From CBDCVY01 sp965223245 (lineage in GTDB: Bacteria > Nitrospinota > Nitrospinia > Nitrospinales > Nitrospinaceae): a stretch of 64,000 nucleotides of DNA. Shown piece after piece: positions 7,631 to 16,560 of this stretch; the first letter of the stretch is position 1, and each line of letters begins with the position of its first letter. The notes beneath the pieces were generated by a model that did not search any database, had not been told where the DNA came from, and saw nothing but the letters and a program-made list of their open reading frames with translations. The translations under genes were made by a program, and so were the position numbers. The DNA is taken from NCBI GenBank assembly GCA_965223245.1, contig CBDCVY010000013.1, positions 3,596,001 to 3,660,000 on the forward strand. Direction: 5' to 3'.

Positions 7631-9709
7631 CTAAATAAATAAAGGTGCTAATACCAATGAAACAATTGACATCAGCTTAATTAAAATATTCATGGCAGGT
7701 CCTGAAGTGTCTTTTAAAGGATCACCTACAGTATCGCCCACTACAGTTGCTTTATGTGCTTCTGAACCTTTACCGCCCAAAGCTCCACCTTCCACATATT
7801 TCTTAGCATTGTCCCAAGCGCCTCCACCATTAGACATGAAGAGGGCCAACATTACACCGGAAAGAGTAGCTCCAACCAACATTCCTCCTAAGGACTCTTT
7901 ACCTAAAAGAAAACCGATAATTATAGGAGTAACAAAGGCTGCAACACCAGGTAGTATCATTTCCCTCAATGCTGCTTGTGTACTAATGTCAATACATCGC
8001 GCGGTATCAGGTTTGCCGGTACCTTCCATCAAACCATCAATTTCTTTAAATTGACGACGAATTTCTTCAACCATCAGGAAAGCACCTTTCCCCACTGAGG
8101 TCATGGTGATGGCAGCTACAAGAAAAGGAACCATTCCCCCAATTAATACCCCAATAATTACGGTGGTCTTGGTGATGTCAATCGAGTCAATCCCAGCGGC
8201 TTGGGTGTATGCAGAAAACAAGGCCAAGGCAGTCAAAGCTGCGGAGCCAATAGCAAAACCTTTACCGATAGCAGCAGTTGTGTTACCCAATGCATCCAAT
8301 CCATCTGTAACTTTTCGGGTTTCTTCACCCAGTCCTGCCATTTCGGAAATACCACCCGCATTGTCAGCAATCGGTCCGTAGGCATCCACAGACATGGTGA
8401 TACCAACAGTGGCTAGCATTCCCACAGCGGCTAACGCCACTCCATATAAACCAGCGGCTTTTGCCGAAACAAAAATTGCAAGAGCAATTGTTAAAATTGG
8501 AATTGCACAACTTTCCATGGCAACCGCTAAGCCAGTGATCATAACTGTAGCAACCCCAGTTTTACTGGATTCTGCAATACGAATGACGGGTTTCCCCGCT
8601 GTATAATATTCAGTGATGAGTCCAATGATAATTCCTGCAAAACAACCAAATGCTAAAGCGGCAAAAACACCAAGGGGTAGACCCATTACAGTAATGGCTA
8701 TATAGGCCCCTAACAAAAGAGCGCCTGCACTAACAAACGTGGAATAACGCAGTACATCAGCGGGGTCTAAACTGGACATGGCCCTAATGGAACGAATCCC
8801 TAAAATGGAAGCTACCAATCCGATCATTGCAATAATCACAGGAAGTGACATGTATTGAAAACGTAAACCGGCTTCCATGGTGGTGGCAATAGCAATAGTG
8901 GCAATCATAGAACCTACATAAGACTCAAAAATATCCGCCCCTAACCCTGCTGTATCTCCCACGCAGTCACCTACGTTATCAGCAATAACTCCTGGGTTCC
9001 GCGGATCATCTTCCGGAATTCCAGCTTCTACTTTACCGACTAAGTCAGAACCAACATCGGCTATTTTGGTATAAATTCCACCGCCGACACGTGCAAACAA
9101 AGCAATGGAGCTAGCACCCATCGCAAAACCACTTATAACGCTGGCTGAGTCCCCTCTACCAAATAAAAGAAACAATCCGCCGACACCTAGAAGTCCCAGG
9201 CTGGCTACACAAAGTCCCATAACTGCACCACCGTTAAAAGCAACGTCAAGAGCTTTTGCTTCACCACCGTCAGTGGCTGCTTGAGAGGTACGGACATTTG
9301 CTGTAGTTGCGGCATTCATTCCAAAAAACCCGGCTGCCATGGAACAAACAGCTCCTAAAATATAAGAAACTCCGGTCCAAAACCCAATCCACAAACCTTT
9401 TTGTGAACCAATAAAAATAACCAACAAGAGGAACACAGCACCAACAAAATATGCCAAGATTCTATATTCTCTTGAGAGAAAAACCATGGCGCCCTCATGA
9501 ATGGACTCAGCGATTTCAGTCATTTTTTCATTGCCTTCGGGTTGGTCATCCACGTATTCATATACTTTCCACGCGATCACCAATCCAAAGAGTCCGAATA
9601 AGGGACCAAAATACGCAAAATTTTGGGAAACGCCAAACGCGGAAAAGACCACATAAATCAAAAAGGCCAATCCTATAAAAATTAGCTCTCCCTTATATTC
9701 TTGCATCAT
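7631..9709 (-). CDS. hppA: K+-dependent membrane pyrophosphatase (ion pump)
   Basis: This integral membrane pyrophosphatase couples PPi hydrolysis to H+ and/or Na+ export. The 692 residues form about 16 membrane helices. The substrate-binding acidic motif follows GKVEAGIPEDDPRNPGVIA near residue 235 and continues NVGDCVGD. The potassium determinant near residue 474 reads GNTTAAIGKG; Ala in place of Lys is the family marker for K+-dependent enzymes. Na+ versus H+ specificity cannot be settled by eye. It starts 2 bp after pth, with a GGAGG inside the pth end as ribosome-binding site, and is the last gene of the operon. Soluble Ppa is encoded at 32 kb. Confidence 0.96.
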   Translation of the reverse strand: MMQEYKGELIFIGLAFLIYVVFSAFGVSQNFAYFGPLFGLFGLVIAWKVYEYVDDQPEGNEKMTEIAESIHEGAMVFLSREYRILAYFVGAVFLLLVIFIGSQKGLWIGFWTGVSYILGAVCSMAAGFFGMNAATTANVRTSQAATDGGEAKALDVAFNGGAVMGLCVASLGLLGVGGLFLLFGRGDSASVISGFAMGASSIALFARVGGGIYTKIADVGSDLVGKVEAGIPEDDPRNPGVIADNVGDCVGDTAGLGADIFESYVGSMIATIAIATTMEAGLRFQYMSLPVIIAMIGLVASILGIRSIRAMSSLDPADVLRYSTFVSAGALLLGAYIAITVMGLPLGVFAALAFGCFAGIIIGLITEYYTAGKPVIRIAESSKTGVATVMITGLAVAMESCAIPILTIALAIFVSAKAAGLYGVALAAVGMLATVGITMSVDAYGPIADNAGGISEMAGLGEETRKVTDGLDALGNTTAAIGKGFAIGSAALTALALFSAYTQAAGIDSIDITKTTVIIGVLIGGMVPFLVAAITMTSVGKGAFLMVEEIRRQFKEIDGLMEGTGKPDTARCIDISTQAALREMILPGVAAFVTPIIIGFLLGKESLGGMLVGATLSGVMLALFMSNGGGAWDNAKKYVEGGALGGKGSEAHKATVVGDTVGDPLKDTSGPAMNILIKLMSIVSLVLAPLFI

Positions 9710-9711
9710 TC

Positions 9712-10275
9712 TTATTGTTCCTCCGTTTGATTAAGAGATTTTTCGTATAATTCTTTTAGAGTTGTTTCAATTCTAACAACTGCTTGTTCGATCATTTCAT
9801 TGACTTGTGGCCATTCTTCCTCCTTAAATGGAGTTAGTACATAGTCCACAATTTCTTCTTTATTGGCAGGCCGGTCTACCCCAATGCGAAATCGAATAAA
9901 TTGATCAGTGCCTAACTTATCAATTATGGATCCAATCCCACGGTTTCCTGCGTCGCCCCCTTTTGCCTTTCGTTTTATTTTCCCAAGAGCCAAATCAATC
10001 TCATCATGAACAACAATCAATTGTTCGGGAAGTAAATCGAATGCTTTTATAAAGGAAAGAGCAGCCTTGCCACTTTCATTCATGTACGTCATGGGTTTAG
10101 AAACCATGACGGGGAAACCATTAATCTTACCTTTTCCAAAAAGGGAAAAATACTTATGCTGGTCGAGTTGAATCTGGTGCTTTTCAGCCAAAGCGTCTAT
10201 TACTAAAAACCCAATGTTATGCCGGGTTAACTCATAGCGTGGCCCGGGATTACCTAACCCAAGAATTAAAAACAC
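9712..10275 (-). CDS. pth: Peptidyl-tRNA hydrolase
   Basis: Pth releases peptides from prematurely dissociated peptidyl-tRNA. The sequence opens with LGLGNPGPRYELTRHNIGF, holding the catalytic His at about residue 19, and continues with MTYMNESGKA and VVHDEIDL, which holds the catalytic Asp. KGGDAGNRGIGSI is the substrate-binding loop. The length of 187 residues is normal. The start codon is GTG without an obvious Shine-Dalgarno, so coupling to upstream rplY, 23 bp away, is likely. The rplY-pth adjacency is common in bacteria. Confidence 0.95.
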   Translation of the reverse strand: MFLILGLGNPGPRYELTRHNIGFLVIDALAEKHQIQLDQHKYFSLFGKGKINGFPVMVSKPMTYMNESGKAALSFIKAFDLLPEQLIVVHDEIDLALGKIKRKAKGGDAGNRGIGSIIDKLGTDQFIRFRIGVDRPANKEEIVDYVLTPFKEEEWPQVNEMIEQAVVRIETTLKELYEKSLNQTEEQ

Positions 10276-10298
10276 AGGCGTAAACGGTGTGAGTCGAC

Positions 10299-10949
10299 TT
10301 AAGACTCAGGTTTTTCTGCAGTTGGTGCAGGGGTTTCTTCAGGAGTTTCACCTTCAACACCTTCAACCTCTTCACCTTCTGGTTTTTCTTCCTTCGTTTT
10401 TACTTCATGAACAGAAACTATCACTTCCTCCATGTTTGCTAAAACCTCGATATTTTCCGGAATTTTAAGGTCTGAAACATGAATAACCTGATCTAATTGA
10501 ACTTCTTCCATATTGACTTCAAATTTTTCTGGAATTTCATTTGGCAAACAGCGGATTTCTAAATTATGTAAACTGTGCTCGACAATTCCTCCAAGTTTTT
10601 CACCGGGGGAATGTCCAACCAGAATTATGGGTGCGTTCACCTTGATTTTATCTTTCATGTCAATTTCAAAAAAGTCAGCATGGACCCAGCCCTCTTTAAT
10701 AGGATGCTCTTGGTGATCCTTTAAGACAACAACTCGCTTATCTTTTGAATCTCCTTCAATAGAAAGCTCAATCAAAGCATTGATACCTTTTTCTTCTAAT
10801 AGCTTTTTTAATTCTTTCGGTTGAATGGTTAAAGCGACTGTAGAATCCTTACCATATAAAACGGCAGGTAACTTTCCTTCGCCACGCAAACGTCTGTTGG
10901 CGCCCTTCCCACGACCTTCTCTTATTTTTCCAGATAATGCATTACTCAT
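10299..10949 (-). CDS. rplY: Ribosomal protein bL25 (CTC form)
   Basis: This is the two-domain CTC form of bL25, which binds 5S rRNA in the large subunit. I place the start at the ATG giving MSNALSGKIREGRGKGANRR, which has AGGAAG about 10 nt upstream; a longer reading with 29 more residues is open in frame but would run into the end of prs. The N-terminal domain has KLPAVLYGKDSTVAL, the second domain includes VNAPIILVGHSPGEKLGG, and the last 35 residues are a Glu/Pro-rich acidic tail. The start lies 1 bp after the prs stop, so translation is probably coupled. Confidence 0.93.
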   Translation of the reverse strand: MSNALSGKIREGRGKGANRRLRGEGKLPAVLYGKDSTVALTIQPKELKKLLEEKGINALIELSIEGDSKDKRVVVLKDHQEHPIKEGWVHADFFEIDMKDKIKVNAPIILVGHSPGEKLGGIVEHSLHNLEIRCLPNEIPEKFEVNMEEVQLDQVIHVSDLKIPENIEVLANMEEVIVSVHEVKTKEEKPEGEEVEGVEGETPEETPAPTAEKPES

Positions 10950-10950
10950 T

Positions 10951-11913
10951 TTATATATCTTCCTTTGAATCAAATAATGAACTGATTGAGCTTTCACTAT
11001 GAATTCTAATAATCGCCTCGCCCAATAATGGAGCAACCGATAATATTTTAATTTTCCCTATTTTCTTCAACTCATCGTTAAGAGGAATTGTGTTTGTTGT
11101 AATAACAGATTTGATCGGAGAATTTTTTATTCTTTCGCCAGCGGGCCCCGAAAGGACGGGGTGACTGCATGCGGCGTGAACTTCAGCAGCTCCTGCATCC
11201 AAAAGTGCGTTTGTGGCTTCCACTAATGTTCCTGCAGTATCAATCATATCATCAATTATAACGGCAACTTTGCCTTTTACATCTCCAATGATATTCATTG
11301 CTTTAGCTACATTAGGGCCTTCACGCCGTTTATCAATTATAGCCAGAGATGTTTTTAAGCGTTTAGCGAATGCTCTCGATCTTTCCACGCCCCCTGCATC
11401 AGGAGAAATAACCACAAGGTCGGAAAGATTCATATTTTTTATATAACTAATTAAAACATTCATTGCGAACAAATGATCCACAGGGATGTTAAAAAATCCT
11501 TGAATTTGTCCGGCATGAAGATCGACTGTTAATACTCGGTCAGTCCCCGCAGTATGTAGTAAATCAGCGACTAACTTTGAAGTAATGGGAACTCTGGGTT
11601 CACATTTACGATCTTGACGGGCATAGCCATAATAAGGAATTACCGCGGTGATACGTTTTGCGGATGACCGACGCACTGCATCAATCATAATCAGCAATTC
11701 CATTAAATTGGTATTCCCCGGGGCGCAGGTGGGTTGAATGACAAAAACATCGCCTCCCCTTACATTTTCCTCAATTCGAACGTAAATTTCACCGTCGGAA
11801 AAATCTTTGACCACACTTTTACCCAGGTCAATGTTCATATAGGAACAAATATCTTTGGAAAGGTCGATATTTGCACGACCTGAAAAAACTAAAACATTTC
11901 CGTTATCACTCAT
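10951..11913 (-). CDS. prs: Ribose-phosphate pyrophosphokinase
   Basis: Prs makes PRPP from ribose 5-phosphate and ATP, the precursor of purines, pyrimidines, histidine (hisG here) and NAD. The class I enzyme of 320 residues shows the flexible loop IPYYGYARQDRK (about 92-103), DLHAGQIQGFF (131-141), and the PRPP-binding loop VAVIIDDMIDTAGT (about 216-229). The N-terminus SGRANIDLSKDI is also typical. It lies 27 bp downstream of tRNA-Gln, 1 bp before rplY. The ispE-tRNA-Gln-prs-rplY-pth order is a well-known bacterial arrangement. Confidence 0.97.
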   Translation of the reverse strand: MSDNGNVLVFSGRANIDLSKDICSYMNIDLGKSVVKDFSDGEIYVRIEENVRGGDVFVIQPTCAPGNTNLMELLIMIDAVRRSSAKRITAVIPYYGYARQDRKCEPRVPITSKLVADLLHTAGTDRVLTVDLHAGQIQGFFNIPVDHLFAMNVLISYIKNMNLSDLVVISPDAGGVERSRAFAKRLKTSLAIIDKRREGPNVAKAMNIIGDVKGKVAVIIDDMIDTAGTLVEATNALLDAGAAEVHAACSHPVLSGPAGERIKNSPIKSVITTNTIPLNDELKKIGKIKILSVAPLLGEAIIRIHSESSISSLFDSKEDI

Positions 11914-11940
11914 CCACTATTACCGAATTATATTAAAAAA

Positions 11941-12016
11941 TGGCTGGGGCGGGAGGACTCGAACCTCCGAATGCATGAACCAAAATCATGTGTCTTAGCC
12001 ACTTGACGACGCCCCA
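11941..12016 (-). tRNA. tRNA-Gln (anticodon UUG)
   Basis: The minus strand folds into a full cloverleaf of 76 nt including an encoded CCA. The acceptor stem TGGGGCG pairs with CGCCCCA, and the discriminator is G. The anticodon stem CATGA/TCATG closes a 7-nt loop TTTTGGT, reading anticodon TTG. The T arm GGAGG-TTCGAGT-CCTCC is canonical. The U-starting acceptor stem is typical of tRNA-Gln. It lies between ispE and prs on the same strand. Confidence 0.96.
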
Positions 12017-12202
12017 ATTAAAAATATTTCCTAATTTGATCCTACCTAATCTTTTAAATCCACATCAAAATCTATAAAGATTTCCAGATATTGTATGAGT
12101 CACTTTGAAAGATATTTCACACCAAAGCGAAAAGTGAAAAGGTTTTATACTAGGGGAAAAACAGATCCAATGGCGTAACCCTCTTACGGCTTTCTTCCTA
12201 GT

Positions 12203-13102
12203 TTAGGGGTAATTGAGCACACTTTCCGGCAAAAATTCCGAAAACTGCGACACGGTCTCTGTAAAAAATACATCCCAATCCCCATCACTACACTCAGCAA
12301 AAGCCCTTTTTGCTGAGTCAAACTCTTGAAACATTCCAAAAACAGACGAACCGCTCCCTGATACTAACAACCCTTGGGGTTGGAAGGAACGCAGTCGATC
12401 TTTGGCCATTTGGACAACCGGATATCGTTTTAAAACAACGGTTTCCAAGTCATTGACCAAATTCGCACCTAAATTGACGATATCCGACTGGGAAAAAAAA
12501 TCGCTCAAAATGCTAATATTTTTTTGATTTTTTGTCAAATTTAAATTGAGATGTTGGTACACCTCAGAAGTGGAAACGAATATTTTCGGAAAAACCAGTA
12601 TAACATAGCATTTTTTAAAGGGTTGCAAGGGAGTCAATTTTTCTCCACGGCCTTGCCCTCTTGCGGCGGGGGAGCATAAGAAAAAGGGAACATCTGAACC
12701 AAGTTGAGCAGATATTTCTAGTAATTGTTCTCTTCTAAGTCCCAGATCCCAAAGATAATTTAGCCCCATTAAGGCCCCTGCAGCATTTCCGCTTCCCCCG
12801 CCCAACCCGGCACCGACGGGAATTTTCTTTTTTAAATGTATTTTACAACCTTTATCGGAATTTTCTGGAAAGTGGTTTTTTAATAATTGGGCCGCTTTGC
12901 AAATTAAATTGGAAGAATCCGTTGGGATATTAGAGTCATTGCAAGTCAATAATACGTTAGCAGGTTGGCTTTCAAATTCCAGGGAATCATATAAGTTGAC
13001 CATTTGAAAAATTGTATCCAATTCATGAAATCCATCAGATCGTTTCTCTAAAATCGATAACCCAAGATTAATTTTGGCAGGAGTTTGAATACTTAGTTTC
13101 AT
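12203..13102 (-). CDS. ispE: 4-diphosphocytidyl-2-C-methyl-D-erythritol kinase
   Basis: IspE phosphorylates CDP-ME in the MEP isoprenoid pathway. It is a GHMP kinase: PAKINLGLSI near the N-terminus holds the conserved Lys, IPVGAGLGGGSGNAAGAL (about 94-111) is the ATP loop, and GLLVSGSGSSVFGMF near the C-terminus is motif III. The length of 299 residues is slightly above average. It lies between the LolB-like lipoprotein (16 bp upstream) and tRNA-Gln, a common setting for ispE. Confidence 0.95.
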   Translation of the reverse strand: MKLSIQTPAKINLGLSILEKRSDGFHELDTIFQMVNLYDSLEFESQPANVLLTCNDSNIPTDSSNLICKAAQLLKNHFPENSDKGCKIHLKKKIPVGAGLGGGSGNAAGALMGLNYLWDLGLRREQLLEISAQLGSDVPFFLCSPAARGQGRGEKLTPLQPFKKCYVILVFPKIFVSTSEVYQHLNLNLTKNQKNISILSDFFSQSDIVNLGANLVNDLETVVLKRYPVVQMAKDRLRSFQPQGLLVSGSGSSVFGMFQEFDSAKRAFAECSDGDWDVFFTETVSQFSEFLPESVLNYP

Positions 13103-13118
13103 GGAACCAAAGATTTTC

Positions 13119-13895
13119 CTATGAACCGGGTAGATTTAATTGAAAAGATTCTTCTGCGATCCCCTGGTTAATTTTTGGATCAAAGTAGTTTAATGAAACC
13201 TTTTCGCCAGTTGCATTTTTATGGATATGAATTTTATTTGGAAAAATGTATTCATCTTGGTTTCGGTAATCTTGCCATTGCACCGTATATGTAATTTTTT
13301 GATTTTTCCAATTCTCCATCCGAGTGGGAACCATTTTCAATGGATCCATTTCTATCAATATCTTGTCACCGTTTTCATTAGACGTGAATATCATTGCAAG
13401 TGGGGATCCTTTAAGTTGTTTTTCGTTTTTTACTTTCATGGATTCAATGCCCGGAATATTACCAGAAAAAATTTGTACATATTCCCGAAAATCAAATTGT
13501 GTCCCAAGCATTTGAAATAAAATATTCCAAACTTCCAATCCTCTATAAACTTTTTGATTGTTTACATCATAGAGGAGTGAATTAGAATTGGAAACCAATA
13601 ATACTCCTAAGGGCTGTCCAAAAATATTTAAAGTGTCCAGACGAACCATTGAGTTGTTACGAATCAGCAACGTTTGACGAAAGGTTTGTTTGCCACTAGA
13701 AGTTTCAATGGTGGTTTTAACAAAAGATTTTAGGTCCTGAAAGCGTTTTTGTCGTTCTTTTAAATTTTTGAGTAGTTCGTGCGAAGAGTATCGGGGTGAA
13801 TTCTCCTGGATTTTTGGGGAAACAGTTTTGGTCTGGCACGCGCAAAGTAACAATAAGCACATTCCAAACAGCCGTAAAGTTGGAAGACGGTGCAT
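13119..13895 (-). CDS. Lipoprotein with LolA/LolB-like fold
   Basis: This predicted lipoprotein of 258 residues has a hydrophobic signal (FGMCLLLLCAC) with lipobox L-C-A-C and the lipidated cysteine at about 20. The rest looks like a LolA/LolB half-barrel: a helix pair with Q and K residues (ELLKNLKERQKRFQDLKSF), strands such as RQTLLIRNNSMVRLDTLNIF, then GQPLGVLLVSNSNSLLYD. LolB homologues often lie next to ispE, which supports a role in outer-membrane lipoprotein insertion. The similarity is by pattern only, and a general outer-membrane-lipoprotein sorting role is inferred. It starts 11 bp after the TPR gene. Confidence 0.65.
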   Translation of the reverse strand: MHRLPTLRLFGMCLLLLCACQTKTVSPKIQENSPRYSSHELLKNLKERQKRFQDLKSFVKTTIETSSGKQTFRQTLLIRNNSMVRLDTLNIFGQPLGVLLVSNSNSLLYDVNNQKVYRGLEVWNILFQMLGTQFDFREYVQIFSGNIPGIESMKVKNEKQLKGSPLAMIFTSNENGDKILIEMDPLKMVPTRMENWKNQKITYTVQWQDYRNQDEYIFPNKIHIHKNATGEKVSLNYFDPKINQGIAEESFQLNLPGS

Positions 13896-13906
13896 GGCTG
13901 GGAAAA

Positions 13907-16174
13907 TTAATTTGAATGAAGAAGATCAGATGCTTTTCTTATTTTACTTCGTAGATCCTTAGGTTTCGGCAACTCCTCTGAAGGGACTTTGGATTTTTGA
14001 ATTGTTAAAACTAAACTGGTTTTCCAAGCTCTAACGGCTTCAGTGATATTATCCATTGAAAAGTAAATATCCCCCAAATGATCATACAGGACGGGATCAG
14101 GATCTATATAAATCAAAGCTTTTTTAATTTGGGCCAATGCTTTCTGGTGTTGGCCTTTTTTATAGTAAATCCAACCCAAGCTATCTAAAAAATAAGCGTT
14201 TTTAGGTTGGATGGTCAACGCCTGTTCTAAATGGTTGACGGCTTCATCTAAGGCCTCTCCTCGTTTCGCATATGTATATCCAATAAAGTTGTGGGCATTG
14301 GAATTACTAGGATTAATGGCCAAAGTTTGTTTCATACTTTTAATTGCTTGAGCATCATTTCCTACACGGGAAAAAAGGGTTCCTTGTTCATAGAAATACG
14401 AATCTTTTTGGTCATTTAATGAGATGGCTTTATTAATATTCCGGATAGCCTCTTCGTTTTGGTCCAGGGACATGTGTGCCAGTGCTAAAGCGTGATAAAG
14501 ACGGTCATTTTCCGGCTCTAAAGCTAAGGCTTTATTAAGATAATCAACGGAAATTTTCATTTCACGGTTTAAACCATGCAATCGAGCCAATTGTAAAAGG
14601 ACGTCTACTGAATTGGGATCCGGGCTTTTGTCTCTTGATAATTCAACCTCTTTAATAGCCTTATCCATCCTTCCAAACAATTCGAATATTTTTGCAATGG
14701 CTAACCTTAGTTCTTTATCCTCCGATTTTGCTAGAGCCAGTCGAAATTCATCTAAGGCACCCAAGTATACGGCTTGCTCATAAAATATAGCGCCTAACAT
14801 TCTATGAATATTAGGTTCATCCCAAGGAAAGGTTGCGTCTTTTGAGTTGTTATTTAAATTTGAGCTTCCCCCATCGCCTTGAACCTTAAAATGCATGCTT
14901 TCTAAATGGTTTTTAATTGTCTCGTTACCAGGGTCCACCTTTAAAATTATCTGATATTGTTTTGCCGCTTCCTCATATTTTTGTTGCAGTTCCAAAACTC
15001 TTGCCAAATTCTGTCGAGCTTCCAAAAGTCCGGGACGTAAATTTATTGATTTCTTAAATTTTTCCTCAGCACTTTCCATTTCACCAGATCGTGCTAAAGA
15101 GGTTCCTAAATAATGATAGCCCAGCGGGTTACCAGGGTCGACGACGGTTACCTTTTTAAACTGCTCTTTGGCTTTATCATACTCCTTAAGGGTTCTTAAA
15201 ACATGACCCGTCAGTAACAAAGCTCTGGAGTTTGAGGGATCAATATCAATTATTTTTTTGTAATGTTGGAGAGCTTGTTGGTATTTCCCTTGGGTTGATA
15301 GTATGTCCGCAATGATCATACGTATTCGTAAATTGTTGGGAAAATGATTTAGGGCCTCAATCCCAGATTCCAATGCATCGTCAAACCGACCTGTTCTTAA
15401 ATATAAAATAACAAGCTTTGTGTAGTGTTTTTCTTGGGTGGGATCGTATCTTACAACTCTGGAAAAATGAAGCGCAGCCCCATCAAAATCCCCCTCACGT
15501 TCCAATTGCATTGCCTTTAAAAAATGAAAATAAGCACGAGGATCGCGATATTCCTTATCAGGGTGTTTTTGTTTTAAAGCATGGATTCGTTTTGATACGA
15601 ATGCTTCTCCCATTTGGGAAGTTTCTGGATCATGCTCTAAGTTTACTTTTGGAGTTGTGGAACATCCGTAAAAAAATATAACGGCCAGAATCCAAGTGCT
15701 AAATCGAAATTTTGATGCCAATCGAACCAAGGTTTCTTTCAATTCAGGGTCTTTAATGTTTTTTGTGGATTCTTGTGTTTTTGGGGGAGCCATGGTTTTG
15801 TACGGATGGGTTATGGGTTTATTGTTCATTTGTTTTTTAGGGTAAAATTTTTTTAAAGATTGCGGTTTTATTCTGAATCTAATTTTTTGAAAATTAGCGT
15901 TGTTTATGTTTCTATTGAGAGCCTCAAGAATTTTTTTTTCTAATGATTTTAAAGGTGACAGCCATTCAGGTCCAAGAACTTCAATAAAAAGGGCTGTGTC
16001 TGAAAAATGATCAACCCGTGTTTGACGAGAGATTTCGCTTCCAACGATTAAATTCCAATTTATAGAGATTAAATCAAATTCCCGATCTGATAAATTAGGA
16101 ATTTCTTTAAGGCTACTTTGCAATGTAGAATTTATGTTGGACCAATGGGTTTTGCTTTTTTTTTGAAATTCCAT
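13907..16174 (-). CDS. DciA-like domain fused to a TPR lipoprotein
   Basis: One 755-residue frame joins two parts. Residues 12-103 match the DciA (DUF721) pattern: INWNLIVGSEISRQTR, then FIEVLGPEWLSPLKSLEKKI and FQKIRFRIKP; DciA loads or regulates the replicative helicase. A Pro/Lys/Thr-rich linker (105-150) leads to a hydrophobic stretch and lipobox-like site (FSTWILAVIFFYGCSTTP, Cys about 171), and then about 14 TPR units fill 190-720. The second half alone would be an exported TPR lipoprotein, often found beside LolB. AGGAATTG precedes the upstream ATG. Internal ATGs at about residues 116 and 128 lack a ribosome-binding site. Either this is a true fusion or two genes share one uninterrupted frame. 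Confidence 0.8.
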   Translation of the reverse strand: MEFQKKSKTHWSNINSTLQSSLKEIPNLSDREFDLISINWNLIVGSEISRQTRVDHFSDTALFIEVLGPEWLSPLKSLEKKILEALNRNINNANFQKIRFRIKPQSLKKFYPKKQMNNKPITHPYKTMAPPKTQESTKNIKDPELKETLVRLASKFRFSTWILAVIFFYGCSTTPKVNLEHDPETSQMGEAFVSKRIHALKQKHPDKEYRDPRAYFHFLKAMQLEREGDFDGAALHFSRVVRYDPTQEKHYTKLVILYLRTGRFDDALESGIEALNHFPNNLRIRMIIADILSTQGKYQQALQHYKKIIDIDPSNSRALLLTGHVLRTLKEYDKAKEQFKKVTVVDPGNPLGYHYLGTSLARSGEMESAEEKFKKSINLRPGLLEARQNLARVLELQQKYEEAAKQYQIILKVDPGNETIKNHLESMHFKVQGDGGSSNLNNNSKDATFPWDEPNIHRMLGAIFYEQAVYLGALDEFRLALAKSEDKELRLAIAKIFELFGRMDKAIKEVELSRDKSPDPNSVDVLLQLARLHGLNREMKISVDYLNKALALEPENDRLYHALALAHMSLDQNEEAIRNINKAISLNDQKDSYFYEQGTLFSRVGNDAQAIKSMKQTLAINPSNSNAHNFIGYTYAKRGEALDEAVNHLEQALTIQPKNAYFLDSLGWIYYKKGQHQKALAQIKKALIYIDPDPVLYDHLGDIYFSMDNITEAVRAWKTSLVLTIQKSKVPSEELPKPKDLRSKIRKASDLLHSN

Positions 16175-16560
16175 TCAATTCCTGAGGAAAAACCTCATTA
16201 AAGGCTTACTCTTATTTTAAAAATTATCTAGCCTATTTGAAAGCCTTATTTTGTTATTTGCTTTTTCTTTCAAAATTTTAATCATTTTGACACTATTTCT
16301 TGTTCTTAACCACTGAAGAAATTAACTGATCTGAAATTTTTGAGAATATTCCGGGGGAAACAAACATTGCAATTGTTCTCAATCAAATAGTAATCAAGAT
16401 TCCTGATACTTTATTTTATAAATTGGGTGTTTTTAAAAGGCTTAGAGTTTTTGGAAATTTAGGAATCCATTGGTAGATTTAAGTTATTCTTTCAGGGTAT
16501 AAACTAAAACTGCGTAATAACAATACAATCGACTTTAAATCAGTGTAATCTTAATAATTT
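16175..16560. other. 386-bp divergent intergenic region
   Basis: This AT-rich spacer separates the divergently read TPR gene and GT-C gene. I see no open gene or RNA. It must hold both promoters, but none is convincing: TTGACA occurs at 16288-16293 without a good -10. A 7-bp inverted repeat (AAGGCTT at 16201, AAGCCTT at 16241) is the only other structure. Confidence 0.5.

Noticed and set aside
8103..8381. Plus-strand frames opposite hppA
   Set aside because: Their composition is Ala/Ile/Pro-rich, as expected of the antisense of a membrane protein; no real gene features.
10950..11036. N-terminal extension of rplY
   Set aside because: It would overlap prs and add 29 residues absent from bL25; a good ribosome-binding site fits the shorter form.
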